Notes: a model not told the origin generated them from the sequence alone. A DNA stretch of 64,000 nt from Dechloromonas denitrificans (GCF_020510685.1 NZ_CP075185.1:3916001-3980000); one strand, 5' to 3'; shown: positions 27,306 through 40,620, numbered from the stretch's first letter. Translations and numbers: made by a program.

Positions 27306-28275
27306 TTTGTTGCTCCTTGAAGTTGGCAAGCGATTCGGAATAGCGATTGATGCAGCGATAAATGCCGTTGGCGGCGTCGGTTTCCTGCGTCCACAGCAGT
27401 TGGCTCAGGTCATTGAGCCGATGCGGACTGACCCACTCACCCAGCGAGTAAAGACTTTCAACAAAGCGGAAAGGCGTAGCGGCGTCGCGGGCGTTTTCCA
27501 CCTCGCCCGGCGCGTAAAGCGGCGAAATGCCGCCGTAGCCGATGGGCAGCGGCACCAGCCAACCGGGCTTGCGGCGGATTTCCCATTTCACCGGCGCATC
27601 GGCCTCGTCCGCTTGGCTGACGACCGGCTCGATGTTGAGGCGCGAAAGATCGAGCAAGGCGTCGAGGGCGTTGCTATCCGGCTGTGTCGCCCGCATTTCA
27701 TCAAGATGGCCGGCCAGCAGGTCGTCTCGCTGAACCAGGGCAAAACCCGGCAACAGGCGACGGCGCAGGCGGCGGAATATCCTGGCGTCGCCCTCGACAT
27801 CGCCGGCCAGCGGCCACCATTGGGCCTGATAGCGTTTCCCCGCCTGGTGCAGCAGGCTGCCGCCGGCCAAGCGCATGCCCTGGGCGGCGTGGTGCAGTCG
27901 CTCGGCCAGGTCTTTGCCGTCGCCATCGGACTTGTAATCCCTGACAGCGATAACCAGGCTGACTTCCATGTGGGCGCGGCCTTCTTCGACCAGCGCCAGC
28001 GTGCCGCCGTCCTTGCCGACCGGATTGCGGGTCAAGCGGAACACCTGGGTACGACGCCCCGGCGGTTGAAAAACCTGCGGTTCGAAGTGGTGGCAGATGA
28101 TGCCCACACCGGCAAAGCCTTCATCCAGCTCCGCCGCGAACTTGCGCTCCAGCGCATGGGCAAACCCGGCAAAAGCGGTCGGCGAAGGAAAACCCCAGGT
28201 CAACGGCCCGGAGATGGCATTGGCGTTCTGCACCTTGAGATGCGGCAACAGAACCAAGGCAAAGACATCACTCAT
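27298..28275 (-). CDS. cas5f: Cas5f/Csy2
   Basis: This 325-residue Csy2 family protein begins [38 protein letters not shown], a hallmark of the family. With Cas8f it caps the 5' tag of the crRNA in the Csy complex. The start at 28275 overlaps the cas8f stop by 8 bp; two overlaps in a row indicate tight translational coupling. Confidence 0.96.
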   Translation of the reverse strand: MSDVFALVLLPHLKVQNANAISGPLTWGFPSPTAFAGFAHALERKFAAELDEGFAGVGIICHHFEPQVFQPPGRRTQVFRLTRNPVGKDGGTLALVEEGRAHMEVSLVIAVRDYKSDGDGKDLAERLHHAAQGMRLAGGSLLHQAGKRYQAQWWPLAGDVEGDARIFRRLRRRLLPGFALVQRDDLLAGHLDEMRATQPDSNALDALLDLSRLNIEPVVSQADEADAPVKWEIRRKPGWLVPLPIGYGGISPLYAPGEVENARDAATPFRFVESLYSLGEWVSPHRLNDLSQLLWTQETDAANGIYRCINRYSESLANFKEQQNG

Positions 28276-29587
28276 CGTCAGCCACCTCATCGCGCATCAT
28301 GCGCATTTCATCGTCCAGAACATCGCGCCAATGCGCCGCTTCAACCGCGCCCATCGGCGTGCAGGGAGTGGTCAGGCGGGCGTTCAGCCAGTTGCCGAAG
28401 CGCCGGCAAATTTCGTCCTGCCAGTCGCCACGTTGCCGCAGGCTGGCGAAATCGGTGTCCTGCTCGGCCCGCTCCGGGTCGAGCCAGCATTGCTCGGCGC
28501 CATTGAGCAGGCATTCAGGTAGCGCACTCCAGCCAGGTTCCAGTTGCCGCAGTTCGGCGGCGTACTGGAACGCCTCGTCACGGATCAAGCCGGCCAGTTC
28601 GGCCCGCTTGTCGCGGATGCGGATGTTGGTCCCGGCATGCTCGACGCTGACCAGGAACTCTTTCAGGATGCGGACCAGCTCGCGTACCCGAGGACGGCTG
28701 CCGAAAATGCGGTCGAAAACGCTGTTGACCGCCAGCGGCGCGCGAACCTCGGCGGATTTCCAGTTCGGCGGCAGCGAAGGCAGGAGGTAGTTTTCGCCAT
28801 AACGCTCGCTGTTCAGTTGGCTGATGTTCTGCGGCTTGGTGCCCCCGAAATTCTGAATCGCCACATTCGGGTATTCGCAATAACCGTGCGGATGGGCAAG
28901 CCCGTTGCGTCTCGCATCCCGCGCCGCCTTGGCCTCGTCGGAAAAACGATCCTCGCGGATTCGCTTCCACAAGCCATGCACCAGCGAGGTCGGAAAAAGC
29001 GGCGCGAGCAGATGGTAGCTTTGGCCTTCAATCGGCCAATACACCTGCTTGGCGAGCTTGTTGGAAGCCGGCTGTCCCTTGGCTTCAGTCAGCGATGCGA
29101 AGGCCGCCATCAAGGTTTGCGCCAAATCGGCATCATCGGAAAACGCTGCAGCCAATGCAGGATCTGCCGTTGCGGCAAGGTCCAGGATGGTTTTTCCGCC
29201 CACCGAAAGGCGGAGAAATTTATACACATCCAGCGCCGCCGCATTGCCAACCACATCCGGCACCAAGCGCTGGGCCACCGTATGCGTACCGACGATTTCT
29301 TCACCGACCGCCGGATTGCCGGCAACGCTCAGACTAGAGCCGCGAGCGTCGGGATGGGTAAATTTAAGGGCATGGGTTACTTGCTGAATCTGGCCCACGC
29401 GCCGGGCGGCATCGGGAATCCAGTTTGCCGGCAGGTAATCCTGCAGCAAGGTTTGCCGCTGCTCATCCTCTTCCGGCTTGAGCTTTTCCAGCTTGGGCTG
29501 GAGGCGTTCCTGCAGAAAAGCATGAATCGTCGCCTTGATCGACGCCACCGAACCCGGTGGTGCCAGTGAGTTACTTGGTTCTGTCAT
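28268..29587 (-). CDS. cas8f: Cas8f/Csy1 large subunit
   Basis: This 439-residue protein is close to typical Csy1 length. Family-like segments are KLAKQVYWPIEGQSYHLLAPLFPTSLVHGLW and FGGTKPQNISQLNSERYGENYLLPSLPP. It recognises the GG PAM and recruits Cas2-3. ATG 29587 has AAAGGAG upstream. It lies 26 bp after cas2-3. Confidence 0.96.
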   Translation of the reverse strand: MTEPSNSLAPPGSVASIKATIHAFLQERLQPKLEKLKPEEDEQRQTLLQDYLPANWIPDAARRVGQIQQVTHALKFTHPDARGSSLSVAGNPAVGEEIVGTHTVAQRLVPDVVGNAAALDVYKFLRLSVGGKTILDLAATADPALAAAFSDDADLAQTLMAAFASLTEAKGQPASNKLAKQVYWPIEGQSYHLLAPLFPTSLVHGLWKRIREDRFSDEAKAARDARRNGLAHPHGYCEYPNVAIQNFGGTKPQNISQLNSERYGENYLLPSLPPNWKSAEVRAPLAVNSVFDRIFGSRPRVRELVRILKEFLVSVEHAGTNIRIRDKRAELAGLIRDEAFQYAAELRQLEPGWSALPECLLNGAEQCWLDPERAEQDTDFASLRQRGDWQDEICRRFGNWLNARLTTPCTPMGAVEAAHWRDVLDDEMRMMRDEVADDE

Positions 29588-29613
29588 CTGTACGCTCCTT
29601 TGCTGAAAACTGC

Positions 29614-32600
29614 TTAGCGAAACCTGCTGAAACCTAATACGGGGTGATACCCCCACTCTTCATCAACTTGCAGCCCGTCTTCCACGGACTTCAACGGCAA
29701 ATCCAGCACGCCGAATTTCTCCGCGCACTCGCGGAGTTCCATGTCCAGACGCTCGGCCAGACTGGCCAGTGCCGCCGGGTAATCCGGCTCGCCCCAGAAG
29801 CCAAGGCTGGGGCCTGGTTCCAGGGAAATTCGATGCAGGAGGTTGTCGACCACAACCGGCTTGCCGTCGTCGCCAAAGCGACAAAAACCAATCTTCCCGT
29901 CCTCCTCCGGGAGCAGGCCGTAGCGTTGTCGGCCCAGCTTGTCCTGGCGGAATGGATCGCGGCGCTGCAGGTAGCCGCTGAGGTGCGCGCCGGTCGTCCA
30001 CCACAAGGGCACAGGCAGGCTGAGCGGCGTTTGTCCGGATGACGGCGCCTGCATCAGTTCGCGCAAACGGGCATGTTCGAGATCGACCAAGTTGCCGGTT
30101 GGGCAAAGCTCGTCGCGCTCGCAAATGCGGCTGGAAGCGTCGATGGCTTTCAATTGCTCCGGCGCCAGCAGTTCGGTAAGCCGATGGCTCAGGAGCCGGA
30201 AATTCTTGGCCGCCGGATTGGACGACTCGAAGCCGGGGCGCAAGAAGGCCGGCTGGCTCATGCCGGTGGTCAGGTGCTGGATGTTGGTGTCGAGCAGCAA
30301 CAAGTTGGTGGGCGAGTAGGCATCCGGCCGATGGCGGCGCACCCGGCCGGCCAATTGGATGATCGAGCGCATCGACGAGGGTTCGACAATCGCCCAGTCG
30401 TAATCGTGGTCCCGCCCGACTTCGGCGACGGCAGTGGCGAGAACGACGAAGAGGTGGTCGCTTTCGGGGCCGGCGGTAATCGCCTGCTGGATTTCCGGCT
30501 CGGCAAAGACGGCTTGCGGCTGCTTACGGTTGAGCAGGCGATCCAGTCGATGTTCGATGGCCGAGCGCACCAGCAGCGGGTGCCGCGAGTGGTAAACACA
30601 AAGGTGGATACGCTGCCCGCGCTCGGCACCGAGGCGGATCAACTCCCGCGCCACGGCAACCAGCGGATTGATATTGGCGAAGCGTACGAGGCCAAAACTG
30701 ATCTTCTTGCCGCTGGCTGGGTCGACCGTGCAATTTAACTGGTGCAGGCGGCTCAATTGCGGCCGCAAGGCTTGCGCCAGTTCGGCACAGACGATTTCGA
30801 GCTTGGCCTGGGCAATCGGCAGCGGCAGGATTTCGGCATGCCGCCGCGCTTCGGCGCGCGCCAAGCGAGCCAGTCGTTTCTGTACAAAATTCTGGTGCTC
30901 GGCACGGTAGCTTTCGGCAGCGCCGTGCTCGGAAGCCACCGCCGAGAACTCGTCAAACCAGGCGCAGCAGACATTGAGCGGCTGGCCGGGCCGGCCTCGG
31001 TGCTGCTGGAACTGCTGCCGACCGGCCAGATAGGCCTGAAACAGGCCTTCGATCAGTGCCGGCGGCAAGGTGGCCGAAGAGAGCAACACCCGGCTGCCCA
31101 GCATGCCGGCCCAATGCACCAGACGGCTGAGCGCCGGCAGGTCTTCCATACCGAAATCGTCCGGCTCGTCGAGCACCAGATCGGAACTCATCAGGCGCAG
31201 CATGGGCGGAATCTGGTGGCCACCGCGCGTGCCTTCGGTGGCGGGCATCAGGTGATCGATGGTGCACACCAGGATGGGCGCGTTGAGCAATTTGCTGGCC
31301 GGCTGATTTTCGCCCAGCCAGCGATTCAGCGGGCCATCCTCCAGGCTGCCGTCGTAGAAAACCTGGTTGTATTCGGGCAGCAGTTCGGCGCTGGATTCGG
31401 AGCCGTTGGCCTGCAGGCGGGCTTCGGCCTGTTGCTGCTCATGCAGCGCCCGCACGGCGGCACCGCCGACCAGCACGGCCATTTCGTCGCTCCCGAGACG
31501 CAGGCGATCGCGATAGGCATCGCCGGTTTGTAAGGTCAGCGTGCGCAAACCAAGGGCGACGGTAAACCGCGCCCCGCGCACCGAATCGGCCAGCGCATAG
31601 AGAATGCGGCCGTTTGCCAGCGTCTTGCCGCAGCCGGTCGACGCCATGTTGATGCCGAAAAAGCCCTGTTCTGCGGAACGGGCGCGCAGGCCTTCGGCCA
31701 CGTCGAAAGCGCGGTTCTGCCAGGCAAAGGCATCCTTGCTGCGTTCGCGAAACCCCTTGTGGCGGGCCAGACGTGGTAACTGTGCTGCCAGCCGGGGCAA
31801 AGCCTGCACGACGCGGCTGGCATTCACCTCGACGCCAATCAGGTGTTCGTCGAGGCGTTGTTTGAGCTGGCCGGTTTTGCGGTCGGTATTGGCGTAAACC
31901 GCATCCTTCTTGCCGACCTTGTCACCGTAACGCTCGTGGCTGGGCTCGCTGGAATAGTAGTGATCGGACAACATCAGCGCCATGCGGGAAAGGTGCAGAA
32001 CGTAAGCTTCATGGCGCCAGTCACGCGGCTCCCGCCCGAGCTGTTGCAACAGAGCCGACGCCACTTTGCCCGCGTGCTTGCGCCAATGCTTGCTGGTCAG
32101 CGGCAAGCCTTTCGGGAAATGCCAGCAGGCGGCGATTTCTGTTTGCTTCATGCCTTCGCGTGCGCCACACCAGTTGGCTTCGATATTGGCGGGCAAGTAG
32201 GCCAGCGCCTTGGTATGTAGGGTTTCCGGCGTCGGCATGCGGTGATGGCTGACGATCAGCCAGCCAACCACTTGCGCCAGGGGCGGCAAGGTGGCAAACG
32301 GTGTTTTGACGCCGCTGGTTCCAACGCCATCCTTGAGCAGGCGAGTTTCGACCTCCTTGGCTGCGCTGTCCGGGAGATCAGCCATCCGCGCCAACCAGTC
32401 GGTGTCGGCGTCGCCATTTACGAAGGCCTCGAACAGGCGCAGCGAAACCCACTCGTGACGATAGGCATCGGCCAAGGGCTTGCTACTTTTCAGCTTGTTT
32501 TGAAAGGCTTCGCTGGCCTTGCCGAAATCGTGGAACAGCGCGGCAATGCTCACCAGCAAACGGATGATTTCAGCGCTGTGCCAGTCGTTTTCATCGTTGG

Positions 32601-32898
32601 CGCGCAGGATGTCGCGGCTGGTGGTATTGGTCGGCGTGGCGCCTCTTTCGTTGAATTGCCGGGCATCGCCGACGATCCAGATCAGTTCGCTGTGGTCCTT
32701 GCCGCGTATCCAGTGGCAGGCCACCGCCGTATTCTTGCGGGCAGTCTGGCGCAGCAGACGGCGCAGGGTATCCAGCCCGTTCTGCGTGATCGCCGTCTGC
32801 CAGGTGCGCTCGCCACGCCGTTCGGCGAACTGGTCGAGGATGCGCCGGGTTTCGACCAGCGCATTCTTGCTGCACTGGGAAATCAGCATGATGTTCAT
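29614..32898 (-). CDS. cas3: Cas2-3 fusion nuclease-helicase
   Basis: This 1094-residue protein is the I-F specific Cas2-Cas3 fusion. Residues 1 to about 95 form the Cas2 domain (MNIMLISQCSKNALVETRRILDQFAERRGE). The HD nuclease follows (IAALFHDFGKASEAFQ and YRHEWVSLRLF). The helicase has Walker A MASTGCGKTLANGRILY, Walker B variant LVLDEPDDF and motif III SSATLP. It degrades targets and also joins Cas1 in spacer acquisition. Its ATG overlaps the cas1 stop by 4 bp (ATGA). Confidence 0.97.
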   Translation of the reverse strand: MNIMLISQCSKNALVETRRILDQFAERRGERTWQTAITQNGLDTLRRLLRQTARKNTAVACHWIRGKDHSELIWIVGDARQFNERGATPTNTTSRDILRANDENDWHSAEIIRLLVSIAALFHDFGKASEAFQNKLKSSKPLADAYRHEWVSLRLFEAFVNGDADTDWLARMADLPDSAAKEVETRLLKDGVGTSGVKTPFATLPPLAQVVGWLIVSHHRMPTPETLHTKALAYLPANIEANWCGAREGMKQTEIAACWHFPKGLPLTSKHWRKHAGKVASALLQQLGREPRDWRHEAYVLHLSRMALMLSDHYYSSEPSHERYGDKVGKKDAVYANTDRKTGQLKQRLDEHLIGVEVNASRVVQALPRLAAQLPRLARHKGFRERSKDAFAWQNRAFDVAEGLRARSAEQGFFGINMASTGCGKTLANGRILYALADSVRGARFTVALGLRTLTLQTGDAYRDRLRLGSDEMAVLVGGAAVRALHEQQQAEARLQANGSESSAELLPEYNQVFYDGSLEDGPLNRWLGENQPASKLLNAPILVCTIDHLMPATEGTRGGHQIPPMLRLMSSDLVLDEPDDFGMEDLPALSRLVHWAGMLGSRVLLSSATLPPALIEGLFQAYLAGRQQFQQHRGRPGQPLNVCCAWFDEFSAVASEHGAAESYRAEHQNFVQKRLARLARAEARRHAEILPLPIAQAKLEIVCAELAQALRPQLSRLHQLNCTVDPASGKKISFGLVRFANINPLVAVARELIRLGAERGQRIHLCVYHSRHPLLVRSAIEHRLDRLLNRKQPQAVFAEPEIQQAITAGPESDHLFVVLATAVAEVGRDHDYDWAIVEPSSMRSIIQLAGRVRRHRPDAYSPTNLLLLDTNIQHLTTGMSQPAFLRPGFESSNPAAKNFRLLSHRLTELLAPEQLKAIDASSRICERDELCPTGNLVDLEHARLRELMQAPSSGQTPLSLPVPLWWTTGAHLSGYLQRRDPFRQDKLGRQRYGLLPEEDGKIGFCRFGDDGKPVVVDNLLHRISLEPGPSLGFWGEPDYPAALASLAERLDMELRECAEKFGVLDLPLKSVEDGLQVDEEWGYHPVLGFSRFR

Positions 32899-33872
32899 GA
32901 CTCGGCCGCCCCCGTTTTGAGTGCGACGGCCTTGATCGTGTCGATGGCGAAATCGAGCGCTTCGGTCTGGGCAAAACGTTCGATACAGCCCTGACGAAAG
33001 GTTTGCTCATCGTCGCCGCGCATGGCCGAGATAAAGGCTTGCGGCAAGACCAGCGCGTCCTTGATCAGATCGGCTACGTCGAAGACCAGCCCACCGCGCC
33101 GCGTCTTGCCGTGCAGGATCGCCAGACCGTGCGGCAGGCCGAGCACCCAGGTTGCCGTGGCACCGAGGCCGTAGGCAAGATAGTTGCCGTGATCGAGGAA
33201 ACGATTGGCCGGATCGGTGCCGCCACCGCGTTTGGCGCGCGTGAATTCGCCGTAGCCGACCGCGTTGACCGCCAGCTTGAAGAGATGTTTGGTCAGCCGC
33301 GCCTCTTCGGTCAGCAAGGCCGTGTTGTCCACGGCGGCGGCGACATGCTGGCGCGAAGACGCCAGCGCATTGAGCAAAACATGGGCGTCGATCTGGAAAC
33401 CGGCATCGGACAATTGCCGATTGTTGATCCACTGCTTGGCGATGAAGTCGAGGCGGACCTGCTGAAAGGCTTTTGCCGCTTCCAGACGCTTGGCATCGTC
33501 GAACCAAAAACGAACCCAGGCCTGCAAATATTCAGTCGGGCGATATTCGCTTTGCGGCGAAAACCAGGCGACTTCGACATCGATTTCGTTAGCGCTGAAC
33601 AAAGGCGTTCCACCGCCCCCGCAGAAACCAACCATCACGCCAGCCTTGGCCAACTCCCGCATAGCAGCTTGCGTGATCGACGTCCCCGTCCCGAGCATGA
33701 CCGACGTGGTATTGGCGATGGGGATGTTCCAGTACATGGAGCGAGATCCCTCGTCGGTCACGTATTCCACGCGACCGCCATTGACCAGAACCCGACAGTG
33801 TTCCAGGTAATAGAGATTGGCCCGCTTCGAGTGCAGGATGGTTTTCAAGTCGGACGGGGTGAAATCATCCAT
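32895..33872 (-). CDS. cas1: Cas1f integrase
   Basis: This 325-residue protein has I-F Cas1 length. Active-site blocks are visible: GYGEFTRAK (Glu), LGLPHGLAILHGKTRRGGLVFDVADLIKDALVLP (His and Asp). The start is taken as ATG 33872 (MDDFTPSDLKTILHSKRANLYYLEHCRV), 8 bp after AGGAG; an ATG two codons earlier is too close to it. The gene starts inside the last codons of the WYL regulator (8-bp overlap), so regulator and cas genes are translated from one mRNA. Confidence 0.97.
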   Translation of the reverse strand: MDDFTPSDLKTILHSKRANLYYLEHCRVLVNGGRVEYVTDEGSRSMYWNIPIANTTSVMLGTGTSITQAAMRELAKAGVMVGFCGGGGTPLFSANEIDVEVAWFSPQSEYRPTEYLQAWVRFWFDDAKRLEAAKAFQQVRLDFIAKQWINNRQLSDAGFQIDAHVLLNALASSRQHVAAAVDNTALLTEEARLTKHLFKLAVNAVGYGEFTRAKRGGGTDPANRFLDHGNYLAYGLGATATWVLGLPHGLAILHGKTRRGGLVFDVADLIKDALVLPQAFISAMRGDDEQTFRQGCIERFAQTEALDFAIDTIKAVALKTGAAES

Positions 33873-34836
33873 TGCCATATCTCCTTGCTGCTGCCAGTAG
33901 TAATTGCCCGACCTTCTCCCGCAACCCCGCCGGCCCCACCACCTGGCAATCCGGCCCATATTTCAAAATATCCATGATCAGCTCCGGATCGTTGCTGTAC
34001 GGCAGGCGCAGTTGGTAGCTGCCGTCGTCGAGAAAGCTGCCTTTCTGCTCCGGGTGCCAGTGTTCGGCGGCGACCCAGCGGGCGCGTTCGGGGGTGAAGA
34101 GGAGCGTCGCCCATTGCACTTCGGCGCCGGCGAAGATGCCGTAGCCGGTGCCCAGCGCAGCATCGAGTTCGGCTTCGGGGATTTCCTGGGCGACGGCATC
34201 GATGGTTTTGACGGTTTTGATGGCGTCGACCGCAAAGCTGCGCAGTTCGTCGCGCAGGTGGCACCAGGCGTCGAGGTACCAGTTGTCGCGGTAGTGGGTC
34301 AGGCGTTGCGGCGAGATTTCGCGCTGGCTGGTGTCGCCCTTGCTGCGGGCGACGTATTCGATGCTGAGCCGGCGCCGTTCCATGAGAGCGGCGGCGATGT
34401 GCTGGAAGTGTTGCGGCGCGTAGTGGCGGGCGGCGACGCTCAGGATGCGGATGCGCCGGGCGATCTCGTCGGCAGAATCGGTGGCGCTTTCGAGCATGCC
34501 GAGCAGACGCTGGCGCAACGGGCCAACGTGTTCGGCAAGCAGGCCGCCGGCATCGAAGGCGGCGAGCAGTTGCTGCATGCTGAGCAGGGCATGGATTTCG
34601 CCGGCCGAGAACCAGACGCCGGGCAGTTCGTAACGTTCGACGCTGGCGTCGATGCGGTAGCTGCCGGTGTCGCGGTCGCAAAGGATGGGTACGTTCATGC
34701 GTTCGCGCAGATCCTTGATGTCGCGGTGCACGGTGGCGCGCGAGACTTCAAGACGGTTTTGCAGATCAGCAAAGCTGACGCGGCGCCGGGAAAGCAGCAT
34801 GCGTTCGATGATTCCGAACCGTTCGGATTTGGTCAT
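33865..34836 (-). CDS. WYL-domain transcription regulator heading the cas operon
   Basis: This 323-residue protein has an N-terminal DeoR/HTH_11-type winged helix (ERFGIIERMLLSRRRVSFADLQNRLEVSRATVHRDIKDL), a linker and a WYL ligand domain with the signature HYRDNWYLDAWCHLRDELRSFAVDAI, plus a WCX-like C-terminus. WYL proteins bind nucleic-acid ligands in studied cases and some control CRISPR-Cas or phage-defence operons. The ATG at 34836 follows AAGGGGGGCG. It overlaps cas1 by 8 bp and is first in the operon, so it probably controls its own and cas transcription. The sign of control is unknown. Confidence 0.9.
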   Translation of the reverse strand: MTKSERFGIIERMLLSRRRVSFADLQNRLEVSRATVHRDIKDLRERMNVPILCDRDTGSYRIDASVERYELPGVWFSAGEIHALLSMQQLLAAFDAGGLLAEHVGPLRQRLLGMLESATDSADEIARRIRILSVAARHYAPQHFQHIAAALMERRRLSIEYVARSKGDTSQREISPQRLTHYRDNWYLDAWCHLRDELRSFAVDAIKTVKTIDAVAQEIPEAELDAALGTGYGIFAGAEVQWATLLFTPERARWVAAEHWHPEQKGSFLDDGSYQLRLPYSNDPELIMDILKYGPDCQVVGPAGLREKVGQLLLAAARRYGNG

Positions 34837-34860
34837 ACGCCCCCCTTGATTTGTGCCAGC

Positions 34861-34889
34861 ATCATAGCCGCCTGTACTTTTTTGCACTA
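34861..34889 (-). promoter_or_regulatory. Candidate promoter of the WYL-cas operon
   Basis: On the minus strand TATGAT (34866-34861) is a good -10, with a 17-bp spacer behind a poor -35 (TAGTGC). Transcription would start about 18 nt before the regulator ATG. The weak -35 fits a regulated promoter. This is a string-level call only. Confidence 0.4.
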
Positions 34890-34905
34890 TCGGAACGGCG
34901 GTGAC

Positions 34906-34986
34906 CTACCAGGGCAGATTGGCGATTAGCGCGCCAAAAACGAGGGCGATAAAGACCAGGCGATCAGGTGGATAGGTATTGTTCAT
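34906..34986 (-). CDS. Possible 26-residue membrane peptide
   Basis: The frame from ATG 34986 gives MNNTYPPDRL, then a hydrophobic run VFIALVFGALIANL ending PW. It has one predicted membrane helix and CTGGAAATC upstream as a weak ribosome binding site. It lies 69 bp upstream of the WYL gene on the same strand and could be the first gene of the cas transcript or an unrelated small protein. It may also be a chance frame. The rest of 34837-35220 holds no gene that I can see, only the cas promoter, the LexA box and the uvrA promoter. Confidence 0.35.
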   Translation of the reverse strand: MNNTYPPDRLVFIALVFGALIANLPW

Positions 34987-35138
34987 GGCGATTTCCAGTG
35001 GTTGGTTTACGCCACTTTGAAGCACCCGAGTCTCAGGGCGTGAGACTGGAAAAATAATCGGTCGGGCCTTGCCCGGCCGGTCCGCGTTCCAAACCGGCGT
35101 GCCCGAGCGCAAAGCAGAGCGAACAACGCGACCGGAAA

Positions 35139-35154
35139 CTGTTTTTTCATACAG
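35139..35154 (+). promoter_or_regulatory. LexA (SOS) box of uvrA
   Basis: CTGT-TTTTTCAT-ACAG matches CTGT-N8-ACAG exactly. It lies 67-82 bp upstream of the uvrA ATG, just upstream of a TATAGT -10 at 35184-35189. This makes uvrA a predicted LexA target, as in E. coli. Confidence 0.8.
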
Positions 35155-35220
35155 TCTTCCGTGCATCCGGCTACAGTTTTGCGTATAGTTCCCCTTCCCC
35201 CAACCGAGAATAGAACAGCG

Positions 35221-38042
<2,822 letters not shown>

Positions 38043-38046
<4 letters not shown>

Positions 38047-38414
38047 GCGCCGCCGAATTCAAGGGCAAGAAAGGCCTGACCCGCCTGTGGAATGCCCTCG
38101 GCTATTCCCGTGACGGCATTGTCGCCGCCTGGCAGAACGAAGCGGCCTTCCGCGAGGAAATCCTGCTCGCTGTGGTGACCATCCCGCTGGCGATCTATCT
38201 CGGCCACAGCGGCATTGAACGCGCCTTGCTGATCGGCAGCATCATCCTGATCCTGATCGTCGAAATCCTCAATTCGGCCGTCGAAGCGGTGGTCGACAAG
38301 GCCTCGCCGGAGAAGAACGAACTGGCCAAGCGGGCCAAGGACATGGGCAGCGCCGCAGTGCTCTTCAGCCTGCTCAATGCGGCCACCGTCTGGGCCTGCG
38401 TTCTCTGGCCCTGA
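38043..38414 (+). CDS. dgkA: Diacylglycerol kinase DgkA, copy 2
   Basis: This 123-residue DgkA has the signature [34 protein letters not shown] and three membrane helices. It is coupled to uvrA by a 4-bp overlap and so sits downstream of the LexA box. It is closely similar in pattern to copy 1 at 10295. This one probably does routine diacylglycerol recycling; the division of labour is inference. Confidence 0.94.
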
Positions 38415-38459
38415 GCGGCAATGCCACGGCGCGCCGGCGCCGGGCGGTGATGGTGTGGA

Positions 38460-38849
38460 AAGCCGGCCGATAAGCCGGGTTCTGTTCCCCCCTTGCGGGG
38501 TTCGGCAATCATTCCTCTAGGCCTGCCGTCACCGACAGGCTCAAGCAACCTACCCGGAAGCAGCGCGGGCCACGCCTAATGCTTCCCTATTTGGTCTTGC
38601 TCCGGATGGGGTTTACCGTGCCGCTGAACGTTACCGCCAGCGCGGTGAGCTCTTACCTCGCCGTTTCACCCTTACCTGATCCCCTTGCGGGGCCATCGGC
38701 GGTCTATTCTCTGTTGCACTGTCCGTTGCCTTGGTCTTGCGACGTATAGCACCCAGTCGTTAACTGGCATCCTGCCCTATGGAGCCCGGACTTTCCTCCC
38801 GGCATCGAAGTTGCCCCCGACGCCCAGCGATTGCCTGGCCGACTTTCCG
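38460..38849 (-). ncRNA. rnpB: RNase P RNA (class A)
   Basis: The minus strand contains the hallmark GAGGAAAGTCCGGGCTCC (5' conserved region), AGGGTGAAACGGCG, AGAGGAATGATTGCC and the 3' segment ACAGAACCCGGCTTA, in the right order and spacing for a type A RNase P RNA of about 390 nt. A perfect TATAAT (38861-38856) places the 5' end near 38849. The 3' end is set near 38460 and is approximate. It is the catalytic RNA of tRNA 5' processing. Confidence 0.95.
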
Positions 38850-38901
38850 GGGCGGATTATACGCATCCCGGCGACGCCACTGCCGACTATCGTTGGCCGC
38901 C

Positions 38902-38931
38902 AAAAACAAAGCCCCGGTGGTCTACCGGGGC
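38902..38931 (-). terminator. Terminator of adhP
   Basis: GCCCCGGT/ACCGGGGC (8-bp stem, 38911-38931) is followed on the minus strand by TTTGTTTTT. It lies 18 bp after the adhP stop and 41 bp before the rnpB -10. Confidence 0.85.
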
Positions 38932-38948
38932 CCGGCCCTAGGCTGGCG

Positions 38949-39971
<1,023 letters not shown>

Positions 39972-40086
39972 GACAATCTCCTCGACTGGGTTACAGACGG
40001 GACCAAGCCACCAGCAGCGGCCGGTTCCGGGATGTGCTGCAGCAGCTCCAGTCTAGTCCAGCCGCGGCCGTCCGGCCATCTCGATC

Positions 40087-40554
40087 TCAGCTGCCGAGAG
40101 GTAGCGCCGTCCGGTCGACCACTTTCCTCAGCACAAAACTGGAATGCACGCCGGTCACCCCCTGGATGCGGGTGATCTTGTTGAGCAGCAGATCCTGGTA
40201 GGCGTCCATGTCGCGGATGACGACCTTCAGCTGGTAATCGGACTGCTGGCCGGTGATCAGCAGGCACTCCAGCACCTCCGGAATCCCGGCGATCGTCGCC
40301 TCCAGGTTGGCGAAGCGTTCCGGCGTGTGCTGGTCCATCGAGATGCCGATCAGCGCCATCAGGCTGAGGCCGAGTTTCTTGGCGTCGAGCAGGGCGCGAT
40401 AACCGGTGATCAGGCCGTTTTCTTCCAGCGCCCGGACCCGGCGCAGACAGGGCGAAGGCGACAGGCCGATGCGGTCGGCCAGATCCTGGTTGCTGATCCG
40501 CCCATCCTGCTGAAGGATGTCGAGGATCTGCCGGTCGTAGCGATCAAGTTGCAT
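40087..40554 (-). CDS. Lrp/AsnC family regulator
   Basis: This 155-residue protein has an N-terminal HTH (LDRYDRQILDILQQDGRISNQDLADRIGLSPSPCLRRVRALEENGLI) and a C-terminal RAM/AsnC ligand domain. Such regulators sense amino acids, often leucine or branched-chain types. It is divergent from leuA with 173 bp between the two start codons, so control of leuA is plausible. Confidence 0.92.
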   Translation of the reverse strand: MQLDRYDRQILDILQQDGRISNQDLADRIGLSPSPCLRRVRALEENGLITGYRALLDAKKLGLSLMALIGISMDQHTPERFANLEATIAGIPEVLECLLITGQQSDYQLKVVIRDMDAYQDLLLNKITRIQGVTGVHSSFVLRKVVDRTALPLGS

Positions 40555-40620
40555 GTAATTCCCACGAAATCTTAAGTATTGAACGATTATTCTGAAATTT
40601 GTTACTTATGCGCAAGTTTA

